Assembly: GCA_028564675.1 (NCBI GenBank)
Contig: JAOVVO010000408.1
Span: forward strand, 1-64,000
Direction of reading: 5' to 3'
Origin: Onchocerca lupi
Taxonomy: Eukaryota; Nematoda; Chromadorea; Rhabditida; Onchocercidae
Length of the DNA stretch: 64,000 bases
Both the position numbers and the translations under genes were made by a program. Numbering within the stretch: position 1 is the first letter of the stretch; each line of letters opens with the position of its first letter. Below are positions 13,059 to 25,248 of the stretch, one piece after another. The notes under the pieces were generated by a model. That model searched no databases. It saw nothing but the letters and a program-made list of their open reading frames with translations, and was not told the origin of the DNA.

Positions 13059-14730
13059 GATAGATATTTACTTCTAAAACATACATATATATAATTATAT
13101 TATTTAAATATCAAATTTTTGGTGTATAGTCTTAATATTTGTCTACTTTTTTGACGTTTGCCTACTTTTTTTTAATGTGTAATTTAACATTTGCTTACTT
13201 TTTTATTATTTAATTTTGATATTTGTTTACTTTTTTTTCCTTATAAATGTCATATTTTTTGTTATGAAAACATTTTGACACTTTTATGTTTGTAACTTTC
13301 ATCCTTTCTAGTTAAATTGGAAATATTCATAAGCAAATACTATTTTCATAAATTTAACCGATAATTTCAGTTATGATTAATTTCAGTTCTTACTTTTTTT
13401 AGCTTATTTTTATCAGTTATGCATATAATTTCCGCCAAAAATATAAATGATACAATTATTAAATACTGCAATTTATATTAGATATAATACATGTTATTAC
13501 TTTTAGCAACATATCATTTATTATTTAGAAATTTGTCATCAAATTATTTGCAATATTAGTTTAATTATGTGAAAAATTAACAAAAATTGAAAAATTAACA
13601 AAAACAAAATATTGAAATTATGTTAATAAATGTATATTTGTATGTTTGGCATAATTTCATTCCTTAAATAAATTCATTTTTTTTTTTAAATTTCGTCCAT
13701 TATCTTATCAACAAAAAAATTCACTTAATCGACTCTTAATATTTGCTAAATTGTTGCAAACATAAAATAAACATATAAAAAACATATGTATAATGTTATC
13801 CTTTTTTTTTTTCAAAAATTTTTTGATTTTTTAATTTAAATTTTAGCTTATTCTCCACAATTGACTTCTTGATCCATTTTTTCTGTCAATATTCCATTGT
13901 TTGTCCAATTTCTCTATTAGTCATCAGTTTGATATTGAAATAAACTAAAAAAAAAAAAAAAAAAGAAAAGAAAATGAAAGATTGAAATAAATTAAATTTC
14001 ATTTACCACTGACAAAATTGATGGAATTCGAATAGCATATGAAATTTCAATTTTTATCCAATTACGTAAGCAAGAAAACAAGTTTATTTAAACTTATTAT
14101 TTGATTAATTCAAGGCACTAATTTATTCAAAATTTAAATGTTCGTTTGTTCAAAATTTTAAGTCACCGAAAGTTCTTAAACACGCAACACAAACAATTTT
14201 AAACACAGTTAAACACAATAAACACAATTTTATTTCAAAATTTCAAATCAGTCATTGAAGAACTTGAAACATTTTGTGAAAATGAACAACAAACATTGAA
14301 TTTTTAATTTTATAAACTGTTCAGCAGAATAAAATTACGTTAGATTGATTTTATTGCTTGATTAGCCTTAATTTATATTTGATTTTTGTCTTTTTCTTCT
14401 CTTTTTTATATCTGTAATTTGTGATTTCATCGACTAATTCAAATTGAACTTGATCAATAAAATGACAATTAAATTCTTTTCAAGTTGATTTTATTGTTTA
14501 ATTGGTCTTAATTGATATTTCATACTTGCTTTCTTTTTTATTTTTATATGCCCAATTTTATAACTTCATTACTAATTTAAAATGTGTGAATTTTCATTAT
14601 TGAAATGGTATTGAAATTTACTTTTTTTTTTTTTTAAATTAGCAAACAAATCAATGAATTCGCGAATTTCTCTTCTAAATGGAACAGATAAAAGAATCTA
14701 TTTCAGTTGATATATATTTTTTTAAATTAT

Positions 14731-14738
14731 TTTTTTAG
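14731..14738 (+). promoter_or_regulatory. Likely trans-splice acceptor of the zinc-ribbon gene
   Basis: TTTTTTAG lies 19 bp upstream of the first ATG, with no in-frame upstream exon. This fits the acceptor of a spliced-leader trans-splice or of a 5'-UTR intron. Confidence 0.5.
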
Positions 14739-14757
14739 GGTTCCGGTGGTTGTAGAA

Positions 14758-17205
14758 ATGAACGCACATATGCCAGCATCATCTCTCTGTGCTTCATATC
14801 AGTAGGTTTGATTTCTTTTTTTTTTTCAATTTTTAATTTTTATTTCATTTCAAGATCATATAAATTCTTCTTCTGTTAGTTATATTTGTTATTCAGACTT
14901 ATTTCAAAGTTTTATTTCCTGATCAATAAGTACAATTTAAAAATTATAATCTATAATCGGCCGTTTACGCTATTACATACATAGAAATGCAGTCCTTGAA
15001 ATTTCAAATGAACTTTTTGAAGTAATAATAATTTAAAAACGAACTATTTGTGAAATATTAGTTTGTTCTTTGAATTATTATATAATAGACTTTAAACATA
15101 TCTTTTACTAATTAAGAGGATATCAATAATAATAACAATCAAAATTAATAATAATAATAATAATAATCCAGAAGAATTTTCTATACCAATAAAAAATATA
15201 TTTGTTGAATTTTTTATTAACATAAAAATTGACGCATTTTAATATGGATTATTTTTTGAAAAGCATAATTCGCAACATTCTATTACTTGAGAAAGAAGTT
15301 TTGCTACAGGAAATAAAAAAAGTAAAAAATAATTAAAATAATAGACGATTTCACCCAAATTAGAAAGTTATAAATGATTTCATCAAGATTCAGAGCGCAA
15401 TCAATAGTTTTATCATGATTCAGAGTACTATCAATAATTCCATGAAAATTCAAAAAGCTACTAATGATTTCATTAACATTCAGAAAATTATTATAACAAT
15501 AAAACTATTGGCCATATTTAAAAAAAAAAAAAAAAAATACGGTTGTAATTTGTGACGCGTATTAATACTTTTTTTTTCCATCCAATCAGTAATATGAAAA
15601 AAAAAAAAAAGGAAAAAAGATAAAAACAAATTAAAAAATTGAGAATAATTATCATTAGTTGTCTTATATTTGTTGCATACTATAGTCTAGTCAAGAAATG
15701 TTTTATCGTAGATAATGCATAAAATAATCGAAAAATGCTTATTTAACTTTTTCATTTATTTAAAAAATTTGGTAGCCCAATAATCAGGAGATAACTAATT
15801 TTTATATGTCACGAGAGGAACAATTTTATCAATCAATTTATATTATTCATTAATGAGTTTTATTAATTAATCGATCAATATTTTTCATTTTTAATGATTT
15901 ATTATTAGTAAAATCTTTGAATTAAATCATATTCGTATTATACCATGTATTTGTTAGCAATTTCTTAACCAAATATGTTATATTATAAATTATTTTCAAT
16001 ATTGCTGCGTAATTTATTTCGAATAAGTTTGATGACTTTTTAGTTCATCTTTTTAAAGAAGTATAAAATAATCAGTAATTAATTTTAAGCAGAAAAAAAT
16101 AGTAAAATAATGAATGAACTTTAAAATTATTTATAAACTCTGTATGAAGAAATAAAATTTAGAAATTTAATAATGCAAAAAAAAAAAAAATTTAAGCAAA
16201 AAAATTATCAGCATTTATTACTTCTTCCGAATAATAAATGTATGATATTTCATTTTATTTGGGTCTATTTAATGAAGAGGAAATGGATAAAAGCCCATAA
16301 ATACTGAAATTAAGCAAATGATTTAGTCCTAGAATTATTAGGCTTAGGATTACAAATTAGACAAACTTATGCTTGTACTGTTTACTAAAATAACAATTTG
16401 ATCAACCAATAAATATGCTTAAAATTTGATCCATTTAATCATTATTATTTGTTTACTTATTGATAACATTATAACTTCTTTTATGACGTTTTATGACGTA
16501 AAATTACTTTCCAGAAAATTTTATAAATCATCATTATCAGATCAACCTAGAGCATTTCCACCGACACCATCCGGATATATTCCGAAATGTATCGATACTA
16601 TTCCTTCGAATAATACTCAAATGCAGGATAAAACTGTTCCTTCTAATGTAACGTTCTTTTTTTTTCCCTCACTTGATTAATTATGATTTAATTAATTTAT
16701 ATAATCAATTCAAATTATAGTTTCTAATAATTTTTGTTACATATTATTGAAAAATATTTTCTGAACAAAAGAATATGATATTTTAGCGGTTTGGAATTTT
16801 AAAATAAAAAATGTAAAGGATTGGTAAATCGAATGATATAAAAAAATGAAATAATATCATAATGATTGTGAATAAACTTAATTTAGCAAATGCAAATATT
16901 CTAAGCATTGAAATAACGATTGATCAGTTGTGATAACAAATTAAGTTAACTATTTGATTATCTATTCTTATTATATTAACAATTAGTCCTTCATATATTT
17001 TTGTTTGCTGTTTTATTTGCAGAGTTGTATTTGTAATAGGCCAGCTAGTCATATTGTTTGTACCAGATGCGGGTTTGAACTTGTTGGACGACTTCAAAAA
17101 GTTTGTCCAGATCATCCAAAGAAATTGGCACTCATGGATCATCGTGAATGTCCAAACAGATTATGCAAGAGTATTCACTTAATTGAAGTATCACTTCAAC
17201 ATTAA
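14758..17205 (+). CDS. Small zinc-ribbon protein (CG13380-like)
   Basis: Exons 14758-14801, 16515-16647 and 17023-17205 give 119 residues. Phases match: exon 1 ends in CA and exon 2 supplies the third base, then phase 0. The last exon carries the conserved part: SCICNRPASHIVCTRCGF, then CPDHP, LMDHRECPN and a final cysteine before a short tail. The CxC, CxxC, CxxHP and HxxC spacing indicates one zinc-binding fold. From memory this resembles the uncharacterised insect protein family represented by Drosophila CG13380; its molecular function is unknown to me. The N-terminal half (exons 1-2) is Pro/Ser/Thr-rich and probably disordered. Intron 1 is 1.7 kb and contains a perfect-period 30-bp repeat. 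No neighbour hints at a role. Confidence 0.7.
15371..15490 (+). repeat. 30-bp tandem repeat, four copies, intronic
   Basis: Exact 30-bp register at 15371, 15401, 15431 and 15461, with core AAT(G/A)(A/G)TTT(C/T)AT and an ATTCAGA-like end. It lies in intron 1 of the zinc-ribbon gene. Confidence 0.8.
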
Positions 17206-18920
17206 ACAAAAAAAGAAAAAGGAAAAAAGAAAAAATGATAATTTGCATTACAGTATCTATTCATAGATACATACATCATAGTATGATAATGAAATAATAA
17301 TATGGTAATACGATTGGTAATACGATACGATACTAAACAATTTCTTTTTTTTTTTCGACATTGATTTTACGAATTTATGTAAAGTTAATTTCATGTAAGA
17401 AATTTATTTCAAATATTCAAGTTTCAAATATTCGCTTTTTCTTATAATATGATAACTGAAAATTTGCTAAAGTTTGATGACTTTTTAATTCATCTTTTTT
17501 GTGCAATAAAAAAGAAAAAAAAATCAATATTTGAAATAAATACTGACATTTTTTGTTCGATAATTATTTGAAATTTAATTTGTTAATAAGTAAATACTAT
17601 TTATATACATGGAAACAATATCTGCAATAAATAACGTGTTATGTAAAGGATAGATTTACTTATTGAACAATAATTATTCTAATATAAAATAAAATTCTCG
17701 AATATCATTATGTTCTTCGATACGCTATTCCAATTTATCGATATAATTTATTGTTTTTTCTTCAAATTCCTATCCAGTATTTCTAATATAATTTAAAATT
17801 GCTAATGTAATAGTATTTGTCTATTACAATTTGAAAATGAAGTTCATTTTTAAATAGCAGGAATCGGATCATTCTATTTAATTCATTTCCGGAAATTTCG
17901 GTAGTGAAAAATTCCGTGTTTTATTTGTTCTTCAAAAGCTAAGCAAACATTTTTTGGTAGAAAAAAAAAGAAAGAAATTAAAAATAATCAATTTTTAACA
18001 TGACTGATTCATCTTTCCTTTGCTTAAGAAACGATTTATTTTCCTCATTTTATTTTACATTTGTACTCTTTTTTTAGTATATATTTGTACATTATTATTA
18101 TTATCATTATCATTATTATTACTGAAATTATCGCCATAATAATAATCATTATTATCAATATTATTATAATTATTACTGTTATTATTATTAGTATTCCCAC
18201 TATTATTTATACATATAATATTGTATATTTGCTGGGTTTTGTATATGTATATTTGTTATAATTTATTCATTTTTCATTACAGTTATTTTCACTTCAATTT
18301 AAATTATTTAACAAATTTAAAATAAAATTTTCTATCTTTTTGTCATATATTTTGCAAATTACCATATTCATTCGCATAAACAATAATAATTTGAAAATAT
18401 AAAGAATATTTTGCTTAATAAATAAAAGAATCATTTCCAAATATTCGTGGCATAGAATAATGAATTAAATGATAGATTACATTTTACGTACGTGATATAT
18501 GATATATAAGTCACGTAATTTTTAAATAAATAACATTAGATGGCAAATATGTTCAAATATTCTGTAACTTTCCCTAACATTTTACCTTAAACCTCTTCTA
18601 ATAGTCATGCGTCGTAATATATCAGTTACATGCTTACTTGACTTGATATAATTATCCAGTTTAACATTTTTTCTATAATGACTATATGATTGGATTAGAT
18701 ACTGTAATAAGCATATCAAATTTCAATAATATCAAAAATATTCATATTAATTTTCAGACCACTTTAGTATTCGTTAATAAGAATATTTCTGATAAAAGAA
18801 TGTGGATAAACAATATCAAAAGGTGATTATTTGGAAATATGATAGCTTTAGTGAGTGATTTCAAACTTCATTAATTACTGATATTAATTTAATAGTTTAC
18901 AGAATAAATTAAAATAAATT
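17206..18920. other. Noncoding intergenic stretch
   Basis: I see no gene. It holds a TTA-rich low-complexity tract at 18083-18210 that produces a poly-Ile frame, and otherwise AT-rich sequence. Confidence 0.6.
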
Positions 18921-18925
18921 AAAAA

Positions 18926-19165
18926 TCAAACCTGAAACAGTTTTAATTTAATAAAAGAAGACCAAAGCGTAATGGGATCGAGCTTTTCATAGTGACCGGG
19001 CTGGAATACGTTGAAAGTTTGATGAGCAAACTGAAAATGGTATGCAGTAGTAACGGACATAGTATTTGAGAGGTATGGTTTGGGAGGTGGGGTTTTGTGG
19101 CTTACGATTCTTTGTTTACCTTTGACCTTAAATTCATATGAAGCATTGTCAAGATGATTCTTCAA
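18926..19165 (-). CDS. Orphan coding-like exon or retro-fragment
   Basis: A 79-codon open frame on the minus strand stands out from its surroundings by balanced base composition and varied amino acids. It includes the stretches GKQRIVSHKTPPPKPYLSN and FNVFQPGHYEKLDPITLW; the other frames are full of stops. There is no good ATG at its left end. An acceptor-like ACACGATAG lies just upstream, so it may be the last exon of a minus-strand gene whose other exons I could not find, or a fragment of a retrocopied gene. I do not recognise the family. It lies about 350 bp upstream of PIG-T, in the opposite orientation. Confidence 0.35.
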   Translation of the reverse strand: MKNHLDNASYEFKVKGKQRIVSHKTPPPKPYLSNTMSVTTAYHFQFAHQTFNVFQPGHYEKLDPITLWSSFIKLKLFQV

Positions 19166-19510
19166 GTACTATCGTGTAATTAACTTAGGCTTCTGATATG
19201 TTTATCAGCAAAATTATTAAAATTTAAATCTCTCTTATTATACCAATCTTATAATCAATATTATTATCACTTTATTTCTTATGTATTGGAAATTCCCTGT
19301 AGGTTTTGAAATATTATGTGATAATTTAAACTTTTAAACATTTTAAAATATATTTTAAAAACAGTGTGTTGTAATATGGATGTATATTTTAAAGTATGTG
19401 GTAATTTAAGCTATTAAACGCATTATTAATTTAAGTTGAATAAATCTTTATATATGATGACGTCAATATATTCGTTATCAGCAACAATACTATCGTTATT
19501 ATTATTGAAG

Positions 19511-22500
19511 ATGTGGATAAAGTACAATGATTTTATTATTTTCTTCGCTTATTTATTAGTAGCATCATATGGTAGTGTGGATTTAAGGATATTGAAAGGA
19601 AAGGATACATATACGGAAGAACTGCTCATTAAAAGGTTAAAAAGTGAACATCTGTTAACACAGTTTCAATTTGTTATTACATCTGATGCTAAATCAGGTA
19701 TGTTTTTCTTATGCTTTAATACTGATTTTGATTATTTAATGAATAAGTAAAATTGGCTATGTAAAAAAGTTTATTCATTAATTGGTTTACTTAATAATTG
19801 ATTAATTTTTTGTAATCTGCAAGAAATAATTTATTCATCATAATTCTAACTAAAATAAACAATTATTATGCTGCCTTAGATAAATTAGTATTGTTATGAT
19901 TAGTTGTATAGAAAAAAAATTGTTATAATCGAAAATAAATTAAAAATTTAATTGTTTATGTGAATTAAAATAATTTCTGAAAAACTTTATAGGATTGGAT
20001 TATGCTCTCTTTCCACGCATTATCAGTGAAGTAGTAAAAAAGCATCACATCCAAGAGTTTCATTTATCACTCACGCAGGGTAATTATTTTTAATTCCACA
20101 CGTCATATTAGCTGATGTAATTGTCAATTAGCAAATGTACTGAGCAATTAACTCTTACGTCTTTCTTTGCCAATCTGTTTTATTTGTTTATGCTTTGATT
20201 GATTAATTTGTTAATTTATAAAGTTAATGCTAATTGATTTAAGTGAAATATAGAAATATAAAAACTTATTAATTTATATTTCAGGTTTCTGGAGGTTGAA
20301 CGAATGGGGAATACAACCTCAACCGTCTTCACCAAGCGGTGCGCAATTATATGCTTGGATTAATGGAAATAGAACAAGGTAAATTGTTTTGTCGAGAGTA
20401 AATATAGAATTAAGATAATAAGGAAATGGATTATATTTGAAGTAACATCAAAATTGAATCTGATTCATAGATATTAGCATATCTTCCGTTCAAAAAATTT
20501 TGAGCGAATCTTTTTTTTTTTTTTTTTTTTTTCTTTTTAGCAAATTAGTTGATGAACGATGGATAAGTTTTGTCAATTCGATGAATGGTATTTTTTGTAC
20601 GTCTCTTCTCAATATTTTGCCCACTTACACTGCCGCACCACAACTCTCATTTTTGCCGATGGGCTTTGTTCATCCAAAAGATTCATCACAAATAAGGTAT
20701 CTCGATAAATTTGGCCTTTTTTTTGCTTATTTATTTATGATTTCCATCCTTTACATCTCTTATTGCAATGATCTTGCATCTGAGAACATATATTTTCTGA
20801 TAAATTTTGAGTAAGAGGCTTCACTGATATATGGAAATTGAGCGAAGGATAATCCTTCAACTGTTGGCTAGTTTCTTCATAGTTACGTTCCTCTCTTTAT
20901 TAATGTTGATTGTATGTTTTATTTTCTGGTTGTACTGTTTCACTTTTCGGTATGGTGCTTTGGCTAGTGAAACGATCTGTACGGAAAATTTCACGCCATG
21001 GAGAAAATTACTTCCTTGTAAGCAAGTATGCTTTTCTTTTATTTTTCCAAATATAATTTACTTTTTTAAAACTCTGTTTCATATTTTACTCAGTTGTTCT
21101 ATTTGAGCCAACAATATCACGGGAAAGTAGATAAAAATGGCTCTCTTTTGCTTTACTTTTTGTTATTTCATGAATAATTTAGACCGGTTTATCTACGCTG
21201 CTGAATCCTATTAAAATGTATGAATCAGTTTTTCATTCAATGTCTGTGCATTTTCTTCACGTTTGCGAGGTTTGTATCTCGCTTTTCTATCACCAGATAT
21301 CTTTTTTATCACTATCTGAATATTGTCAGGAATAACGTAACCAGCATCTTTTTAATGAGGTAAATCGATGGTTATCTTCAATCTTCTAGAAGCAATTATT
21401 TTTTGAATAATAGATGAGAACTAAGATCTCTTTATTTATTTCATATTCTACCTGATATTCAAGTTTTAGGATGGAACAGCGGATTGTGGAACACGGCGAA
21501 GGCTAGAACTCACTTTAAATTTCGTATCGGAATTAGATTTGCAATCTAGAAATTTAGGTAATTTTGGTTTTTTTTTTTTAAATTTTTTTGAAGCTTTTAT
21601 AAATAGGACACTGCAGTGCTGTCATTTTTTTAGACTGGAATTTTCGGCGTATATTTGGTAGACGGCTCGATCAAAACTGTGTAATAGCAGATAGAGATAT
21701 TGTTTTATTCGAAATGGATCGAAAGGTAATTTTACATTATTTTAAATCTTCATTGGAGACTTGAAAAAAGTTTGACTTATCTAAAATAATCCTTATTTCT
21801 TTCAGGTTATTACTGAAAACAATCAACTGCGGAAAATAGGCAGTCGCATTTACTCACTGTACAATATTTCCGCATATCCACGTCATGCATTCCCGATTGA
21901 TATAAGCGCACAATATGAAAGTCGACTGGAACTACCAGTCAATAATAGTCCTTCTTTGGTTACGTTCGTGTTTAATTCTAAAAAACATCTTGTTTCTCTT
22001 TGCCTTTCCAGACTCTTAAGAATTTACGTCTTTTACATAATATCAATGTTTTATAGTTTGATTATGATTAAGATAACGATTTCTACTGATAGAATTTTGT
22101 GGATTTTTTCAGATTTTCTTCATATCTAAATCATCAATTTTTCATATCCTCAAAAACAGATTGGATAACTACTGAACAATTTTTGAAAGCATTCAATTTC
22201 GAATTAAATTGAATGATTTTCCATAGTTGGTATTTATGTTCTGTCTTTTTTGATTGTGGAAACTGTTATTTTCAGGATTCGAAGCTACGTTACGGGTACA
22301 GACCAGCAATCGGGATATCTGATTAGTATTTTGAGAAATGCACAACACATTCCACAGTCTGTTGTCTATACACATGTAGTGCCATGGTTCATAAAAATAT
22401 ATTACCATACAATTCGTCTTACTTGTCAACCTCTAGATATTAAGCAGGTAATTAATCAACAAATTCTAATATGTATATTTGAAGAATTATTGAACAAACA

Positions 22501-23901
22501 TCGGGCATAAATTAATAAAATTTGCTAGATAAATGAGTCTCAAAAAAAAAAAAAAAAATTGTGATTGTATAGAATTTCAGTGAACATTTCATGTATTTTA
22601 TGGAATTTCAAGTAATATTATATTGTGAAAATTTCTCAAGTTTTTTCATTTTTAAGAGACAATTCCTGGAAGGGAAGGTGAACAAAAAAGTCTTTGTGCC
22701 GGCAAAAGATCGCCAGCGACCATTTCTTCTAGAATGGAATGTCACTCTTCCAGAAAATTCATTCTGTGAAATATCTTTGGAGTTCGATAAAGCCTTCTTG
22801 AGGTTTGTTCATTGGTTGTCATTGAGGATTATAAAAGTAATCATTATACTTTATAGAATTATGCAGCATATGCATTGTTTAAAGATATGTTTATTAGCTA
22901 ACTTTTTCACTATTGGAATCATTCAAAGCATATCGGAATGGCAGCAATGGAGTTTATGGTCTTATTCCAGAACGTAGATTAATCATATCTTAAATGGATT
23001 TTTAGGATTGATTTTCAAATTCCTTCGATGACAATTTTTATATAATGTAAAATAATGATGTCTGAGATATTGATTCTCATTCATATTTCAATACGCTGCA
23101 TCATATATAACGAATAGTAAGACTCTCAGTAGAACTAATGTTGAAAGAGTGGAATTCTTATTTAATCCTTGTGCAAATTCCGAAATACTAAATAGTCACA
23201 TCTATTTATAAGTGTTGATAGAAAATGAAGATGTGAAAGTTTTTCAGAGTGAATGAATATCCGCCAGATGCTAGTCATGGGTTCTATATTCCAGCACCTG
23301 TTATAACTTTTAGTGCTGCTACTGAATTATGGGAAAAAAATCGAACTGTCCTTGGAGATCCAATCACTACCACTTATGATGAGTACGTATGAGATTTAAT
23401 TGAATGTTATCGTTTTATTATACAGATCTTAACTGTGTTAAATTTTGCAGGATATTAGGTACAAAAAATTCGCGCATAATAAGTATGCATGGCGAAGTCC
23501 TGCTGATTTTATTACCAGTACCGGATTTTAGTATGCCATTCAATGTAATCTGCCTTGTTTGTACAGCAATTGCTATGCTTTTTGGACCGGTACATACTTT
23601 GACCACAAAAATGTTAGTTTTTTCTCACATTTTCATTTAAAACACTGTGAAATTTCACCTATACTTTATTTGCAACGTTAATCGATGACTTTGTATAATT
23701 ATTAATTACATAAATCATAGAGATATATGTAATTAACTTTGAATTTGTTTCAGGATGATACCTCTCTCGGAAGACGAGAAAGATTTAGCTCCACCGCCAC
23801 CACTGCGACGACTTTTATTATATCTTTATGAATTTATTGTTCAACGGGTCATCACAATATTCAAGAAGGAACCCATCGTTAAGAAAGAAAAAGTTCCATG
23901 A
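19511..23901 (+). CDS. PIGT: GPI transamidase component PIG-T (Gpi16)
   Basis: PIG-T is a subunit of the ER complex that attaches GPI anchors to proteins. Fourteen exons: 19511-19697, 19993-20079, 20285-20378, 20541-20696, (20872 or 20950)-21025, 21183-21269, 21470-21557, 21634-21725, 21806-21963, 22276-22447, 22657-22802, 23248-23382, 23451-23612, 23754-23901. The product is 595 residues with the short form of exon 5, near the family's usual 570-600, or 621 with the long form. Family signatures include LDYALFPRIISEV, FHLSLTQGFW, ETICTENFTPWRKLLPC, a DWNFRRIFGR segment, VVPWFIKIYYHT and PDFSMPFNVICLVCTAIA, the last forming the single C-terminal membrane helix. The start at 19511 gives an N-terminal hydrophobic signal; in-frame ATGs at 19454 and 19457 are possible. 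The acceptor of exon 5 is anomalous (see findings). Exon 9 needs a GTTCGT donor for correct phase. Confidence 0.93.
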
Positions 23902-25195
23902 CTGAAATTTTTCGATTAGCCTTTGCATTTTAACAAATTTTATCTTTGCTTTGAAAAATTCTGCGTTTCGTCTTATATTTATTTTCAGCACTTATGAGTC
24001 ATTTTGCTCATTAGGAAAATATTTTCATTCTTAATAATAAGTTGGAAGTTTGATAAATTTATCCTTAATCCATAGTCAATGTATTAATACTATGTTAAGG
24101 AATAATGTATCTCTACTAGTGTTTTATGTTTTAACTACAAAAGCCAACAAAATATTCTCTGGCAGAATACTCCTAGCTTGTTTAGATAATTCGTTTTTTT
24201 TCTTTTTTTTTTTTTTTTTATCTGTTAATTCATTTGCTTTTCATATAAATTCCATTAAGCATGCAGGTTTGTACAAAGGAGTTTTGCTATTATCCGAAGG
24301 TAGAAATTTTCGTCGCAAAAAAAGCTTTTCTCTCTTTTTCAAAACTTTCCTTATATATCGCAGCTAAGTATGTCCTTCAGGTAAACAAAGTTTGATAAAA
24401 TACATTCAGTACAGCTAGCTTTATCGAATTGAGAAGTAAAAGAATAGTTCGTATTCTGTGTTATTGGTCCACTTAAGCTAAGTTATATCAACAAAGTATT
24501 CGAAAAAAACGAGTTGGAGAACGGTGAATGTGTTTCGTTTTTATAAAATACATAATAATGCAGTGTTCTATATGTATGATATATTACCAGTAGCCCGCGA
24601 AAATTATTAAGTGTAAATTTTGGAAATTTTTTTTAGTGTAACCAATAATACGCAAAGTTAAAGTGCGCGCTGGATGGAATTATGGTAAAATAAAATATAA
24701 TTTAATGTAAACAGTTTTTTCTTTTGTTCATTTGTCTATTTTCTGCAAAAATTATTTTTGTGCATTTTATCTATATCTTGATTTTAAACTGTTTAGTCAA
24801 AAAATATTTCAAAATTTTTCCGAAATTTTTTTTAACAGCGCATGTGTATATGAATATTTTAATGTTGATATTGATTTCTTTGTATTTCCTGTTGGTTTTG
24901 ACGAATGATCAAGCTGAATAATACTTCATGTCTAGATCACCGAATCTAAGGGTCATCGTTTTCTTTCTATTCATATGCACAAACGAATTTGAATGAATTT
25001 TGTTTTAATTGACAGAAGTTTCCGATAGTAATGCGTAGTTCGAAGATGGCGTTTCATCAAGTGAAATGAAATATCCAGTAACATATAGGCCAAGTTATGC
25101 TATTTGTTTAGATTGATTGATAATAATGCTGTGATTGGTAATCATCAATTTCGGCGAGAAGTTTGACTTTGCTGAAATTTTTTTCAAAAGTATTA
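23902..25195. other. Intergenic between PIG-T and RECQ5
   Basis: No gene recognised. It contains AT-rich sequence with a poly-T tract near 24194-24220 and presumably the 3' UTR of PIG-T and the promoter of RECQ5. Confidence 0.6.
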
Positions 25196-25198
25196 TTG

Positions 25199-25205
25199 TT
25201 TTCAG
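25199..25205 (+). promoter_or_regulatory. Likely trans-splice acceptor of RECQ5
   Basis: GTTTTCAG ends at 25205, 43 bp upstream of the proposed ATG at 25249, with no coding exon before it. It is a plausible spliced-leader acceptor. Confidence 0.45.
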
Positions 25206-25248
25206 CCAATAGTTGTGGATCCCGTGTTATTTGTTTTTATTGTTTGAC

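Larger units (their letters stand above)
1..14730. other. AT-rich gene desert
   Basis: I see no gene in this stretch. Open frames on both strands are short and made of Phe, Lys, Ile, Asn and Ser from homopolymer and pyrimidine-rich tracts, with no conserved motif or convincing exon pair. It holds many poly-T and poly-A runs, pyrimidine-rich blocks on the + strand (for example 1780-1860, 2230-2440, 5010-5220 and 8190-8340), microsatellites and several old tandem repeats listed separately. It could be intergenic DNA or part of a very long intron. Confidence 0.6.

Noticed and set aside
15371..15490. CRISPR-like regular repeat
   Set aside because: Units are contiguous without spacers and lie in a eukaryotic intron.
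16924..17142. 72-codon minus-strand frame
   Set aside because: Antisense shadow of the zinc-ribbon exon.
22193..22429. 78-codon minus-strand frame
   Set aside because: Antisense shadow of PIG-T exon 10.
24050..24367. 105-codon frame between PIG-T and RECQ5
   Set aside because: Contains a poly-T-derived Phe run and has no homology or splice context.
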